Positions 1-13,109 of a stretch of DNA of 64,000 bases are shown here, piece after piece. The DNA lies in NCBI RefSeq assembly GCF_047495875.1, contig NC_092459.1:12962965-13026964 (forward strand), in the 5' to 3' direction. Within the stretch, counting starts at the first letter, position 1. Every line of letters begins with the position of its first letter. Origin of the DNA: Pithys albifrons albifrons. Taxonomy: Eukaryota > Chordata > Aves > Passeriformes > Thamnophilidae. The notes under the pieces are model-generated. The model was not told the origin of the DNA, made no database searches, and saw only the letters and a list, made by a program, of their open reading frames with translations. Position numbers and translations under genes: made by a program.

Positions 1-2135
1 AAAGATAGCAGAGTGTTGAAAGAAATTATGAAGCATGACATTTATTTTCACCCTTCTTCAAAATCCTTTTTTATTGATCTGACTTGTACAATTTATAACC
101 TTGGCTGTATAAAGATAAGAAAAGCAACTGGGCATGCTTAGAAGTGAACTGTGAAAATCCTTTAAATGCCACAGAACTGAAAGGCAGCTTTAACCACTGA
201 ATCTAAGAAGATGATACATTATCTGCTGAACAATTTCCAACTAATCCCATACTAGTAATATTTGTTGATCAGCTGTGATCCAGGGATAGAGTTCAGGACA
301 AGTCTTCAAGCAAGAAAATTAGAAGCTTCTATATGATATTATTTAGTCCAGGAGTCCACGGTAATGCAGACAAACTCAATATACTAAGGTACAAGTGCTT
401 ACTGAGGTCACATGTGGATTAGTTAGAATATCTGACTAAAAGGAAAAACATTGTCTCATTCAGACTGGGGAGAAGGTGGGCTTGAAGACATACAGATTAC
501 GTTTCCAATTTGAAGTTTACCTTATTCTACATTTGCTTTGTGAAGATAGAATCTGGGTCTGCATAGAAAGGAAACACAAATTCTTCAGTTTGGAATCAAG
601 TCTAAATTTGCAATGTTCAACAAAAATTCAGTGGTAAAAAATGCCCTTATCTAGTACAGTTACAATTCTAGCATGGAGGCATATTATGACCAGGCTTGTT
701 GCCAAGCCAAATGACTTGTTGCCACCTATGTGACTTTCCTTCTCTATCCAAGAAAAACATATTAGACTAGGCTTGCTCTAACTGTAGTACTAATATCTTG
801 CTATCTCTTCCCACCACAGTGCTTAATAATATTTTTAGTTGGTGGAAAACAAGTTCCTCATAAACACCTTTCCTTGTGCATTTTCATGAAAACATTGTAA
901 ATTCATTCATGACACTATCATCCCAGACATTCCATGATGTAACAGCTTATACTGGTATATGCAACAGCATAGGAAAGCTGCAACATCATAAAGAGTTGAG
1001 AAAACCCAGATAAAGAGGAATGATGATGAAGGATCGCAACATATCTCTTTCTGATGCTGCTCAGTAACTCAGTTGTTGCACTGGATAGATTTATTCAGAT
1101 GATTTATAGCAGTCAGGCTAAGGAGGGCTTTTATCAGTGTCTACAGCACACTTGAGTTTTGCTGCAGCCACAACTGAGACAGAATTTCATTCTGCAATAT
1201 ATTCTGGATGGAAAACAAACCAAATAAACAAACAAACTCTAAACCCTTATCACTCATGCTGTGGGTACTTCAGGGTATCTAAGCAGCCTCCTGTAGGGCT
1301 CTGCACTTCAGACCACTAACAGCCTACTGCCTTAAACCCAAATTGCTTCCAGACAGGGCAACTTCATTGCTTACAGCCTCATCTGTTGAAGAAAAGGAAA
1401 TTTCTGGAGCTAGTTTAGGACAAAATGAAGCCTTCATCACACCATAAACTCCACAGCCTTCACTGCCAGTTAAAGGCTTTCCAACAGCCTCCTGCTATGT
1501 ATGCAACACATACATGCAAAATCTCCTACTCTCCAAGTATGTTGCTGTAGAAAAGAACAGAAGAGCCACTTGTGTGTGATGCATACAAGCCACATCACTT
1601 AATCCCAAATAGCAAATGGTTATTATAAGAAGCTGCAGCATATGAACATGTCTAGAGCAGAATGAAAATGTGTGCAATTCCTAGTGATGTATGCAGCATA
1701 AATGTTTTTAGGAAGAAACATCTGGGTGGTGTGAGTTACCAGATTGGCACCACCACCACTATTTCTTTTGAAAATTTGGACGTGTCTATAGCATTTGGGA
1801 AGGATATGGAGGAGATTTTCTGTTTTTCTACCACGTGCCAAGGGTACAGGTCAGATCAACAGAATTTTCAGAAAACTGAATTTTAATAAAAGTAATTTCC
1901 ATGCAATGTGTTGCTGCATTTTAAAGTCAGGTTTACTAGTGCTCAACTATGACTGCTTTCAGTACAAACCCCCCCAAAACCAAACCAATCAACACCCCAT
2001 AGCTTGCGTTTCCCTACCTTAGAAATTTACAGTCAAATTTTCAAAAACTTGGAAAATTGTGACCTCATACTTGCACTGCATTTTCCTGGTGTCTTCATCA
2101 AATTCCTTCATTGCTTTCTTCCATTTCCTCTTCTT
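1..2135. other. Unique AT-rich DNA, no gene seen
   Basis: No domain, splice-bounded exon, RNA gene or recognisable transposon was found on either strand. The open frames here are 60-82 codons long, overlap on opposite strands near 1.5-1.9 kb and have no family resemblance I recognise, so I read them as chance frames. Confidence 0.6.
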
Positions 2136-2149
2136 TCTCTCTCTCTCTC
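2136..2149. repeat. Short (CT)n microsatellite
   Basis: A run of CT dinucleotides about 14 bases long inside a wider pyrimidine-rich stretch (about 2085-2150). It is short and probably a neutral simple repeat. Confidence 0.7.
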
Positions 2150-2548
2150 GATTATGTCATATTTAATTAAGAAAGCTCTTTCCAATTTCCTGGAAAGAAA
2201 AAAGGTTTTGCTTTTCACAAAGAAGAAAAATTTCAGAAAATTTTTTGTTTGAAGGGGAACTTCTTCATTCCTGACATCACCTGGACTATTTCCTTTTCAG
2301 CTTTCCCTTCTTATTCCACATGACAAGGGTGCACCTTTTCAGAGTTCATGGTCCTTGCTTATTGATTGTTCAGATTTCTGAGAACATAACAAGCAAATTT
2401 GCAGTTAATGGGGTCATGCTAACAATAATGTCTTAAAACAAATAGCATGGTTGCTTGATGTTTGAACAGCAATCAAGTTTACCGAAGCACAATTATTTAT
2501 TTACTTATGCTTTCCAAACCTTTTGCAGCCTCTCAGGGTGAAATGCAA

Positions 2549-2581
2549 GAGGCACCAAAGAGTGCACCAAAGAGGCACAAA
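2549..2581. repeat. Three-unit minisatellite, unit about 11 bp
   Basis: Three adjacent versions of GAGGCACCAAA are seen: 2549-2559, 2560-2571 (GAGTGCACCAAA) and 2572-2581 (GAGGCACAAA). The differences between units suggest an old local slippage event rather than a recent expansion. Confidence 0.7.
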
Positions 2582-3108
2582 GAATGCAGCAATTTATGGT
2601 GCAGAGGTGGTGACTCTAGCCAATATATGAATCAGAACTGAACAGACAAGAATCTAGATTAAGTTTGCCTAACACCTTGGGGGGAAAAAATGGAAAATAC
2701 CCGCTGCATTTTAATCTAATTAACATGAAGAGAAATCAATAATCCTACATTTTAAATACATTTCATAGGAAAAAAAATTAAAAGGAGCAGCAGGAGAGGT
2801 TTTAATTAGTCTTGTAGCTTTTGTCTGCCTAGGCAGTTTTGTTTGGAGAGCTCTTCATCAGGTGCAAGAGCTCTCACAAACAAGCAGTGGACCCAGGCAT
2901 AGATCAAAGAGCTAAAGGAATGGGTAGGGGAATGGTAAGACCATTTTTCAACAAGAAGGAAATATTGGCCAAAAGTAAAGTCACAATGAGTTATAGCTGC
3001 TGGGAGGGATCTGGGGATATGCCAGGTGGGGTTTTGTCACTCTTTGTTAATTTACTGTTAGCTTTAGTGCTTGAAAAACAAGATGAATTGTGACAGAAAC
3101 AAATAATC

Positions 3109-3260
3109 TGCAGTAGCAGTACCCACGCAGCGCCAGCACACGCTTGCCCATATCGTACCTCGCTGATCCATGAGCAGGCACTAGAGACAGCAGAAGCAAA
3201 GCACTTGGAGGTGTAGGTCAAAGCAAATTTTATTGCTTAATACAGTTTGATGTCCCAGCA
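3109..3260 (-). mobile_element. Probable 3' part (R-U5) of a retroviral LTR
   Basis: Read on the minus strand, an AATAAA signal (plus-strand TTTATT near 3229-3234) is followed by about 120 bases rich in CpG and ending in CTACTGCA at 3109, as an LTR R-U5 end with terminal CA would. Six or so CpG sites lie in about 60 bases (3125-3172), in sharp contrast to the CpG-poor neighbourhood. No TATA box, U3 start or target-site duplication was found, so the 5' limit is unknown and the element may be truncated. A CpG-rich unrelated segment is the alternative. Confidence 0.42.
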
Positions 3261-6200
3261 CAAACTTCAATTTCACCTCTGTTTACTTGAAAGCTCTAAG
3301 AGAATTATCCTTCTCAAAATCTGTCAGTCAAAGAGCACATCCCACCACTGCGCAACTTCCCTTTGATTGAAACATCTACACCCAGTATACTGCAGGTTTA
3401 GTTTCTTCTCTTGACAGTAGCAATACTGGACTTATTACTCCAGTGACAACCAAGCATTTTCACTTCTTTCCTTTATTTTTCAAGACTGTTAGCTGGGGTG
3501 GTCTTTGTCACCACACAGTTAATTTATTCTAGTCCCTCTTTCTGCCTCCAAAAAAGCCAGTTTGAGACCTTTTTTTATTTATATCAGTAAACCACATTCC
3601 TGATTTTTGATAACTTGCTTTGCACTAGGCTAATTCCTATCCAGGGATCCCAGGGAGCATATATACCTGCTCTGTTTTAATAATCTGGACTCAGCCAGTA
3701 CAGTAGCTTGACATTTTTATGCCACCATTTTTAGTACTTTGACTTCATTCTTCAGTTTATGAGAATCCCAGTGCTATGTGGAGGTAGATTTTGACACTGT
3801 GTCAGTTGTAATAGCTGTGAGGAGAAGACAGTTTTGCTTCATGGACTCAAGACCTTCCCTTCAGCTGGAAGCAAATCACAGCTTAGCTGTCCCCCTTGTT
3901 CTGCTTGCTCTGTGCATCTCTCTCTCCTTCCCCATGACTAGTAACAGGGAAGGGAATAAAACCTTGCTTCCTACCAGGGTCAGATTGTCACTGCTTTATG
4001 ACACAGAAGAGGTTTAGTTATTCAGTTGGCATTGAGCAAGGTGTTATTGCTTCATAAGCATGTTTTTAACCTGCTTGTTCTTTTTCTTATTATTATTATT
4101 ATTACTCATTATTCAGTTTCTCAGGAATTGCTTTCCTTTCTCCCTGCAAAGGAAACATCAAAAGTTTGTCATTCTCTTGACTTTGCCAGATCTCCCATGA
4201 GAGAAACTCCATATCTGGACAGGGATGCTCCTTTATGCATGTCTGTGTCCTGTCTTCAGGGTCACAGTGGTGGCAGAACAGAGCACAGTCATCCATGGAG
4301 TAGTAGGACCATCTTCCCATGGAAATGCACTGGTGGGACAGCTGTGATTTCAGTGGGCAGAGCAAGTAGCTGATGGGTATACAGGGTCATGAGGAAGACA
4401 CAGCTCATTATAAGGAGCTGAGTTTGGACAGATTTTATAGGCTTCAGGAGGAGGCGTGGCTAAAGTTCTCAGCACAGGTGGAGACTTGCTGGGGCAATCA
4501 ACTGTGAAAGCTGTGACTGCCATCACAACAATCAGACACAGATTATTTTTATGTACCATCAAAGTCAGGCCTTGCTTATCTGATTCAGCTACAGCAATTC
4601 TGTAGGTTGTAATTTAGGAGATTGATACTGGGTATCAGACAACAATTGTCACCTGTTTTCAGCTCTGAATTCCCTCCTTTATTGCTAGTCTGTGTCACAG
4701 AACTATTTCCAAAAGCTCAGTATTTTCAAAAGCTGACTTCACTTAACTTGCAGTATCGACTCTGAGGCCAACATTTATAACAGAGAGCCATATCCATGCC
4801 CACAGTTATCAGTACTTAGTTGACTCGGTTCACTGTCAACAGTTCCAATTCCTCCTGGCTGGAAATTACAACATATGTGATATGATCCTGGGTGTGCTGT
4901 AGTAAGATGATTAGCAGTTAGACTCACATCCACACCAAGCTTACCCTGTTTACAGAAAGTAACACCCCAAGACTACTCTATAATTGCAGCTGTGGGAGCT
5001 GTAATAACCCTCTTAGAGCTCAATATGTTGTCTGCGTCTCATGCACTCTCACCACTTAGCACATTCAAAGTTATCTCAAGCAATCTCTAAGGCAATCTTC
5101 CAGCCAGCTATCTGGGATCAGAAAAGCAACTATAAGTACATCTTGGAAAAAATGCACAGCTCCTTATCTGTACATACACAACTCAGAAATGAATGTGATT
5201 GAATGCAACCCCAATTGCAACTTTAAGAGAAGTCAGCTAAATAAAGTGCACACTAAAATGACGTGTAAGGACCATCACAAAGAAGTTTGGTGCAGCAGAA
5301 AACCATATGCACATCGACAGAAGGGCTTGCTGCTCATCCTTACTAGAAAGGACAAAATTAAACACAAGAGGAGCCAGAAGGAAATAAAAAAAGGTGGCAT
5401 AAGTATAAAATTTCCACAGTACAATCCAAATTAATGGATGAAGACAAGAATGTCTTGCAGCTCATGAAAATAAAAGCCAACTTTAGCTGCTTGTCCTCAT
5501 GGTTTCTCACCTGAAAGTCATAATACAATGAGGCATTATGAAAAGGGAAGGAGTGACTGCAGTGCAGTCAGGCAAGGAATACTCTTTAATGAGAGGGAGG
5601 GCAGACAAGAGAAAGAACAAAGTAAAACCACGGCTGCCTCTTTGGGCTGCCTGGATACCATCTGCTAAACTGAGCTAGGATGCAAGATGTATCAGTGTGG
5701 CATTAAGAAGGACCTATAAGGATATTTTCAGAGGACACTGGCCCATAAAATGAGCATCTGGGAATTCTGGAATAGCAGACTCCCACCAGCCTTAGTGCTG
5801 GCACTTGCTGGATTCCACACTTTATTTCTCAACGACCTACAGACCATCCTTTCCAAATGGCTCATATATGCTAAGCACATCTGCCTGAAACCAGGACGCC
5901 AACCTTATGGGGATAGTCTTAGTAACTACTTGACTATCGTATGTCTTTACTTGAAGAAACAGGACTGAAGCCAAGTATGAGAAACTTGTCAATATGCTCC
6001 CATTCATATCACACACACAACTAATCTGAGCTTCCCATTATTTTCATAAATCACACCAGCCAAGAAACTATACTTCTGAGTCACATTGTTCCCCAAATCA
6101 GTTAGTTCAGAAGATGTAGGGACTATCTTTTAAACAAGACTAATAAAATCAGTTAGCTGAATGTGAGTCTTTTTGCAGGTTGCTTTTTAATTCTTGGGAG

Positions 6201-7938
6201 ATGTATTCTTTTATACATGGTAAAGTTGACCACACACTGAAGTGCATGCTCCTTACCTAGAGGAAGGCCAACAGCTTACTGACAAGGGAACAGAAGAGAT
6301 CTCCTGCCGTAGTCAGGGGTTTTAACACACTACAACCAGACCAAATTAAAATCTAGGCAGATTGCCATAGCCACCAGCTCATCATGACAGGAAAACATGT
6401 AATGTCCCTCAGAGTAGATCTTCTGCTGATACCAGGAGAGATGATGCATGCTTTCTGGATTGTCTTATCCTACTACTAGAGGTTCCCTGCAGCTTTTCTA
6501 AAGCTAAATACCATAAATGAGAGGCCCTTGGCAAGGTGAGAGTCATTAATGTATGCTTCTATGCTGGTCATGTTTATTTTTGTTGGTGGTATTTAGTTTT
6601 TGTCTTTCCCACACCATCTTAAAAAGAGTTGTACACTTTTGCCCATTCTCTTCATTCTTCCAGCAGTAAGAGGGTGCCATTTACTTCCTCCTTCCCTGCC
6701 ATTATTTCCTGTTTCTGTTTCCTGATCTGCAGATGTTCAGTGTCTCTAGAGGAGTTCCTTAAGGAGATAACTTTGTGGAGCAGAAGTCCTGCAGTTAGCA
6801 AAGATGGTAGGCAAGGACATTTTCCTTTCAAGAAAGAGAGAAACTGTAGCTTAGTTTTGATTATTTCTGCTTATCTTCAGTCAAACACTGTTACCTGGAG
6901 AGAAAATAGCCTCCTTTCTTTCTGGCCAGCTTGATTTGGAGTGATAGAAGGTTGTGGAAGCAATCAATCCTTCCCTCAGAGTAATTGCCAGTAAGTCTCA
7001 GCTGGGCCTGCTCTGGCTAATTCAAAGGGTCTTAGGAAAAGCATCAACTAGGGAACAGCGACAGAAGCAGGATGTTTCTTATCAGTGCTTTAAAAAATCT
7101 GCAGCAGTAGCTTGTGCTCATTCAAGGGAAGAGCAGCATCAAGAGTGGGTTGGAGCAGGGGAAGGAGAGAGCCCTCTGAAAGCCCAGGGAGCTGAGATAA
7201 ACATACCCAACCACAAAGCCACTGTTTTCTTTCAAAGGATTGATTTCTTGTGTATATCTCTCCCCCACCTTCCTCTGAATCATTTTTATAGGCCTACCTG
7301 AAAAAGAAGGCAAGCGGTGCAACATGAAGTGGGATACATGCCCATCTTCCAGAAAATTGCTTATCCGTGCTGCATCTGTTCATTGCATCTGCAGGACTTT
7401 TGGCAGAAGTGGATTTCTGCAGCAGGATTTCCATGCTTAGAGCCATTTGCATATGGTTATCCTGAGGACTGAAGACAGGCAGGCCGAGTTGTCAGCCTTA
7501 TCTCACTGACATCACTTTTTTGGTTTGTTGTTGTTTTGTTTGTTTTTCTATTTAACTCTGATATAGAATATCTTCAGGAAGAAACTTCTTTATATTTAAA
7601 AGAGTATAGATAATATTAATTTATCCAGTTTTGTCTCTTCAAACTCAGCATATTCTGTGATTCTTTTCTTACTCTTCATGTTCATTCTTCATTTGCATTT
7701 GTTTGTCTCTATATTTGATCTGTGCTATCCATCTCTACTCTGTCCTGTTCTCATGGCCTAACTCAGGATTATTTACCAACTCTTTCCTGTTTTTAGAAGG
7801 CAATCTTTCTCTTTTTCTCATTCTAACATTCACACCCACACTTTCACTTCCACCCCCTAACTGTCATCCATGTCTCTTCATCATTTTGCTAGCTCTCTTC
7901 CTTTTCTTATTTGACTTGATTTCTATATCTCTGATGGG
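3261..7938. other. Unique DNA with one small triplet repeat
   Basis: Apart from the TTA repeat at 4087-4104, no transposon, RNA gene or supported exon was seen. Two frames of 115 codons (plus strand, 4026-4373 and 6954-7301) show no domain, signal peptide or consistent splice-site framing and are crossed by minus-strand frames of similar length. Pyrimidine-rich unique DNA occupies about 7500-7930. Confidence 0.55.
4087..4104. repeat. (TTA)6 microsatellite
   Basis: Six uninterrupted TTA units follow a short T-run. It is a candidate polymorphic locus but otherwise has no evident role. Confidence 0.85.
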
Positions 7939-7975
7939 AAAAAAAAAAAAAAAGAAGAAGAAGGAAAGGGAGGAA
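7939..7975. repeat. A15 homopolymer grading into (GAA)n
   Basis: Fifteen A residues (7939-7953) run into GAA units and then a mixed purine stretch. No recognisable retroposon body lies directly 5' of it, so it is read as simple sequence rather than the tail of a retroposed copy. Confidence 0.8.
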
Positions 7976-10477
7976 ACTGCTGCCCATCCAGCTGGGAAGG
8001 CTAGAAGTGACTGCGTAGGTCTGGTGGCATTCTGACAAACCAGGATGGGGAGAAATTATTTTTCTGCTGTTAGTGACAGCACTTTCCATTTTCATTTGTG
8101 ACCATTGTTGTTCTGTGCCTCCCAGTCTCTTCTAAAGGACAGAATTAGCACTGTAATAGAACAAAATCTTTTGTTCCTTAGAGGTAAGAAATGCTGTAAC
8201 CAAAAAATGGAAGTCAAGTCTAAATGTACACAATGTAATGTTTAGGTACCTAAACCAGGATTGCAGTTGTTGCAGGCTCACAACTGAGACTATGGAGATA
8301 CATGCAATTTCAGAGAAGGTCAAGTCTTCTATTCCACTATGTAGGAACATTTGGAAATCCCCCTCTTACTAGACAGCACCTACAGATTGCTAGACAAATA
8401 TCAAAACTCAAAGATATGGAAGTTGGAAAAGATCCAATAAAAGTCGAAGATCAAATATCTCTTAAACTCACCTTTCTGCACTAGACTATGCTCCCTCAGA
8501 CATTCAGAGGTCACAGAGGGCTTGTTCCAATACCCACGTGTGTAGATCTCAGGTGTCCCTGTTTGGCCTGGGCACCATGTTTGACTACAACCCAGCTGAA
8601 TGCAGGGAAATCCACTGAGATGGAGTTTGTGCTCATGGTGACCAAAGAGATCCCACCATAGAGCCTTTCCTCAATGAGACTTGGTAATGGACCAGATGTA
8701 TGCTGTAAGACAAAGGTTTCTGTGATGCACCTGAGATCCTCTTCATCAATATGCTAAATCTGTCCAACAGATTCATCAGTGGATTGTTTAATTTACGTTT
8801 TTAAGAGACTACAAAGCATCTGCAGCTGTAGCAGAGAAAGTGATTAGATACACAGAAGTAAATGTACTTGGAAGGGATATTGTTACATGTACTAATTGCA
8901 CCTACTTTATTACTGTGTTTCCCACAATGTAGGAGTGCTCCATTTTCCAATGAATGGTTCCTCCAAAGAACAGTAAAGAGTTACTGTTATAGTCCTGGAA
9001 TACTTGAAAATCAGAAGGTCACAGGCAGATCGGGATAGTTTTCCACAAAAGCTGGGTAGAAGTCTTACATGGCTTTCATAGGCATCAAGATATATTGAAC
9101 ATGATCACTTTTAATGCCATCAAATGCCAACTCCCCTGGCAGAAGTGCTGCCAGTATCATGCTTCTGTGAGCTTAAGAAAAGAAAGCCAACCCAGTGGCA
9201 CTACCAGAGGCAGCTTTGAAGCTCTCTCCTCAGTACAGGTTTTCGCTGAGCGTTCAGTGAGTGCACGCTTCTTGCTCAACCCACACATGCAGCTCTGAAA
9301 CGGGCAGGGTCTGTGCTGCCTCTGCCCCTGGCACAGCAAGGATAGGCTCTGCCCTGGCCTGAACTCTGGCTGGGGCTGAGAAAGAGAAAAAAAACATCGT
9401 TGTAGAGAGACATCAGTGTTTCTGTAGCAATGATAGGAGGGATAATGAGTATTTGGGAAGGGGAGGGAGCGTTTTGGAAAAGGAAAGATGTATGGGCTTC
9501 AAATCTGTATGGATCTAGGCTTCATTAACTGCAGAACTCACAGAATGACCCCTTTGTCTTTATTCTGGCAGCCTGTGGAGCAGTGATGGTCTCCTAGTAG
9601 CAGTATGAAGAGAACACAACAGAGTGAGGCCTTTAGAAACTTTGTGAACCTGAAGGCACTACTAGGACACAAATAACCATACAGTTACACTCAGAGCCAG
9701 GTCAGAGTAGCAGTTATCACCTTTCAATCTAAGCAAACATGCTCAGGCAGCTCTGTCATCCTCCAGCAGCCCATTCCATTGGCCCAGGACTGATAGCAGA
9801 GCTGCACCTGGAGACTGTCCTGATCAATTTGTCCCATAGGGCAAAGCTTGCTGAGAGGCTTACTGCTCATAAAAATTACCCTGATGGCTCTGGTGGGGAT
9901 CTTCCAAGAGCCAATGAGCACTGAGCTAATACTGTGTTCTCATCATCTGCATCCCAGGTGCTTTCAGGTAACCTGGATGAGATCATTGACTGGTGCAAGA
10001 AAAACTCCAGTATAATAAGCAGACCTGCTTTGGCTGATGTCACCCAATCAACTGTTGCAGGAGGACTTTGTTCATCCACTACTGAAACTCAACCAACTCA
10101 AGAGAGAGAGCTATCAGAATGAAAAAGTCTATGTGGCAAATTTTGAGATGGGAGGGAGGAAAACTTCTTTGCTTGAAAGCACCAAAGTAATTTTTAGGTT
10201 GTACTCTGGTAAAGAAACCAAAGACAGTACAATCTGTTCATGAGGAGAGTGTCTGATAAGGAATGAGCAAAAGCATCAGCCAGACTTACAGTGGTGCCTG
10301 AACAGGCAGCAATGTCCAGTGTGCAGGAGTGGCTTGGGGAACAAGCCAAGCACAGACATGCAGAGCTATCTGCCACAGATCGCTGCCCAGGCAGCAGCTG
10401 AAAACCCCTCCAGGTCTTCTAATCAAACCTTCATCTGTCAGGTGTCAGGCTAGCTGTGGTTCCATGCTTGGAAATGT
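7976..10477. other. Unique DNA, one weak exon-like frame
   Basis: No transposon of known type was recognised. The only exon-like pattern is at 9958-10122, listed separately. A stretch near 8413-8450 faintly resembles a CR1 3' end but is too short to call. Confidence 0.5.
9958..10122 (+). other. Weak candidate terminal coding exon
   Basis: A plausible splice acceptor (pyrimidine-rich stretch ending ATCCCAG at 9957) is followed by an open frame of 54 codons closed by TGA at 10120-10122. The encoded peptide is polar, acidic then Ser/Thr-rich, begins VLSGNLDEIIDW and matches no family I recognise. An equally long minus-strand frame covers the same bases (9876-10079), which argues against coding function. 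No upstream exon is evident in the window. Confidence 0.15.
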
Positions 10478-10512
10478 ATAGAATCATAGAATCAGTTGGG
10501 TTGGAAAAGCAG
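10478..10512 (-). mobile_element. CR1 LINE 3' terminal stub
   Basis: On the plus strand it begins ATAGAATCATAGAATC, the reverse complement of the CR1 3' terminal octamer repeats, followed by a GGTTGGAAAAG-like motif. Similarity to CR1 fades within about 35 bases, so only the extreme 3' end is preserved; the following bases may be very diverged CR1 or unrelated. Confidence 0.6.
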
Positions 10513-11338
10513 AAATATCCCACTAAACAGGACACTAACATTGCATTTTTGCAGCTAACTGATATCCTTTCCAGTTGTATGGTACAGACCATTCAATATA
10601 TATTCACACAAAAAGCACTGGGAGATAAACCTTCCATGAAAATTTGGTTCAGCCCTCAGACTGCCTGTTTTGCATATGCCTGAACAGATGAGGATGGGCT
10701 GTTCTTGCTGTCCAAGTCGTTAATGGGGATCCTTCCTCCAGGGCTGTGAGACAGACCACGAGGTCATGAACCTTATTCTAGAGCAGAAAGAAGGTGAGGA
10801 GTAGGATCAAAATCTCTAAAACCAGTAGGTCCCTTAAATCACAGGGAGTGCCCACAAAATCCTCTGACACCTTTCAGCCCCACCCCCAAATTGCATTAAT
10901 GTTCTTAATTTTTATTCTAGATTCTAAGTTAACTGGTTTCACAAATTTAATTCTCACCACTCCATCCATCTCTGAATTCTGCTACCATGACTGAGGCAGC
11001 CTAAGCCTGCTCTGTGGGCTGCTTCCACTCCCACCCTGCCAGGCAATGGGATAGTTGTGATTCCTCTCCAGGCTCCATATTGCACTGATGACAACTCCAG
11101 TAAAGTGGGAAGACACAAGAAAATATGCTCATCTTTTCCAAATTAAACAATCAGAAAAAAAAGAGATGGTTTTGGACTGATATATGAGGCATTAACTTGA
11201 TATCCATTTCAGTATTTCTCAGCCACAAAAAAACCCACATGACATTTAAACCCACCACCACCAGCCCCTGCACTACATTTTTTTGCCACAATTTTCAATA
11301 CTAGTATCTCAATGTAGGAAAAAAGTCTACTACTCAGC

Positions 11339-11417
11339 AAAAAAAAAAAAACAACAGGCCCCCACCCCCACCCCCCAAAAGTCCACAAACAAACAAACAA
11401 ACAAACAAGCAAACAAA
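11339..11417. repeat. Compound low-complexity tract: A13, C-runs, (AAAC)n
   Basis: An A13 run (11339-11351) is followed by C-rich sequence (about 11359-11376, three C runs of five or six) and then AAAC units from about 11387 to 11417. The minus strand of the middle segment is G-rich. Confidence 0.8.
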
Positions 11418-12699
11418 AACAAAGAAGGAAGTGGGGGAAAGGACCTTATTTAATTATAGAAATGGCTAGGAACAGTAGTGTGAAAGTCTTCCCCCTTTCC
11501 TCCCCAAATGAAACCTCTCAAATTTTCTCACAGCACTTGAGTGATTTAGTCAATGTTTTCCAAAAAGTCCAAGGTATTCAGGAGTCTGTCATCTGGAAAT
11601 GATACAGTGTGGATCTCCATGTTGCAGTTGTCTGTAGTGAGAATACCATCAGCAATAGAAAAAACACATTTTGGGAGATTTCCCTCAGAAGGCAATATCT
11701 TCAAAAGAATTGTTTTTAGTTACATAGAAGACACTTAGAGGTAAGCCAGGTGCCCACCATTTACAATACAGTTTCCAAATGTACATTTCTGCAGTTTTGA
11801 AAGTTTGGATGGGTTTGCTTTGGTTTGGTTTTTGAAAGAAGGTTCCTCAGCATCAAGACAGTCTAGTGACATGGATAAGAACAGAGAATTCTTCCTGATT
11901 CTATCCCTGTATATTCAGACATCAGTTCCCTTTCAGTGATCTCTATCTGTTTAATTTTTTGCTTCCCAAACAAAGCACAATCAATGCCATCAAGCAAGGG
12001 GTTTCCAGTAAGGCAAATGACCATGTGGATAAACTCTTAATATCAGTGGACTTGGGGATTAATTTATTGGGAGAAGATATTGACTGCTCTGTTGCCTGGA
12101 ATAATGATTCAAAACCATATTAAAAGTAAAGCAAAACCCACAAAATGCAAAACTTGTATACCCAATACAGTGCTGATTGGAAGTCAGTGAATTTTCAATA
12201 CAGGAATGGGGGTTCTTTGATTTCAAAGAAGTGCACTTTTTGTACTGTTTAGGAATTTGTGAAGATCCCTTGGGCATGGTCCTTAGTGATTAGATTTGTT
12301 TTGGAGAGCTGGCCTCACCTGATGAGAGCAGGACTCCTGCCATTCCACCATTAGGTGCCTAGTCTGAGCTGCACCTTCATGTGACCTTCAGTCCCCACTG
12401 CAGAGAGACACCTAAGGCACATTCTGAGGAGATCACCTGGATCAGGCAGCAGTCTTTTGGACCACTGATGTTAGGGAAGACGCCATCTCACCACCAATAG
12501 GAAGCCATTGGGAGTATACCCATTTCCCCCATCAAGTCCAGAACTTCCCATAGAGTTTTTCAGACACTTCTTACTGCTATTCTTCCAGAAAAATTGAGGA
12601 AACACAAACCTTGTAAACATAGCTTTCTTGTCAATAATAAAGGCATTTGCTGCTTTGCTTTGAACATTCAAGTCACACACGGTAATATTCAGAGGACTT

Positions 12700-12726
12700 A
12701 AAACTCAGAGCTTCAAAACTCAGAGC
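12700..12726. repeat. Two-unit direct repeat, period 15 bp
   Basis: The 12-mer AAAACTCAGAGC occurs at 12700-12711 and again at 12715-12726, separated by TTC. A small local duplication. Confidence 0.75.
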
Positions 12727-13094
12727 CACTAGTTTCTTCCACAGGTCCTTCCAGAGCTATCTTTCCTCTCCAGTGGCTCCAGGTGAATGCAGATCCAAAC
12801 GTTTGTTGTCCCAGAAGTTTGACCTCTGAACACCTAACTTGAATGCTATTAATAAACAAGTCGTCTTTCAAGATAATACTCTAAAAAACTCTACAGAGCT
12901 GACCTAATGTTACACCTTATTATTCAAACAAACATTTTCCTTCTTCTTGATAACTGAGACTCTCTACTGCATTGCCAGACATGGGATGAGGCCAAATTAC
13001 ATTCAGGGACCCTGGTTTGCCATTAACTCAGCAATACACATGAAAGTATTTGAATCTCTCATGAAGCTAAGAAAATATCTCCACTGCTAACTTT

Positions 13095-13109
13095 AAAAAA
13101 AAAAAAAAA
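13095..13109. repeat. A15 homopolymer
   Basis: Fifteen A residues with no recognisable retroposed body on the 5' side. A simple repeat. Confidence 0.8.

Noticed and set aside
8413..8450. Motif resembling a diverged CR1 3' UTR (GTTGGAAAAGATCC)
   Set aside because: Lacks the terminal octamer repeats and further CR1 segments on either side.
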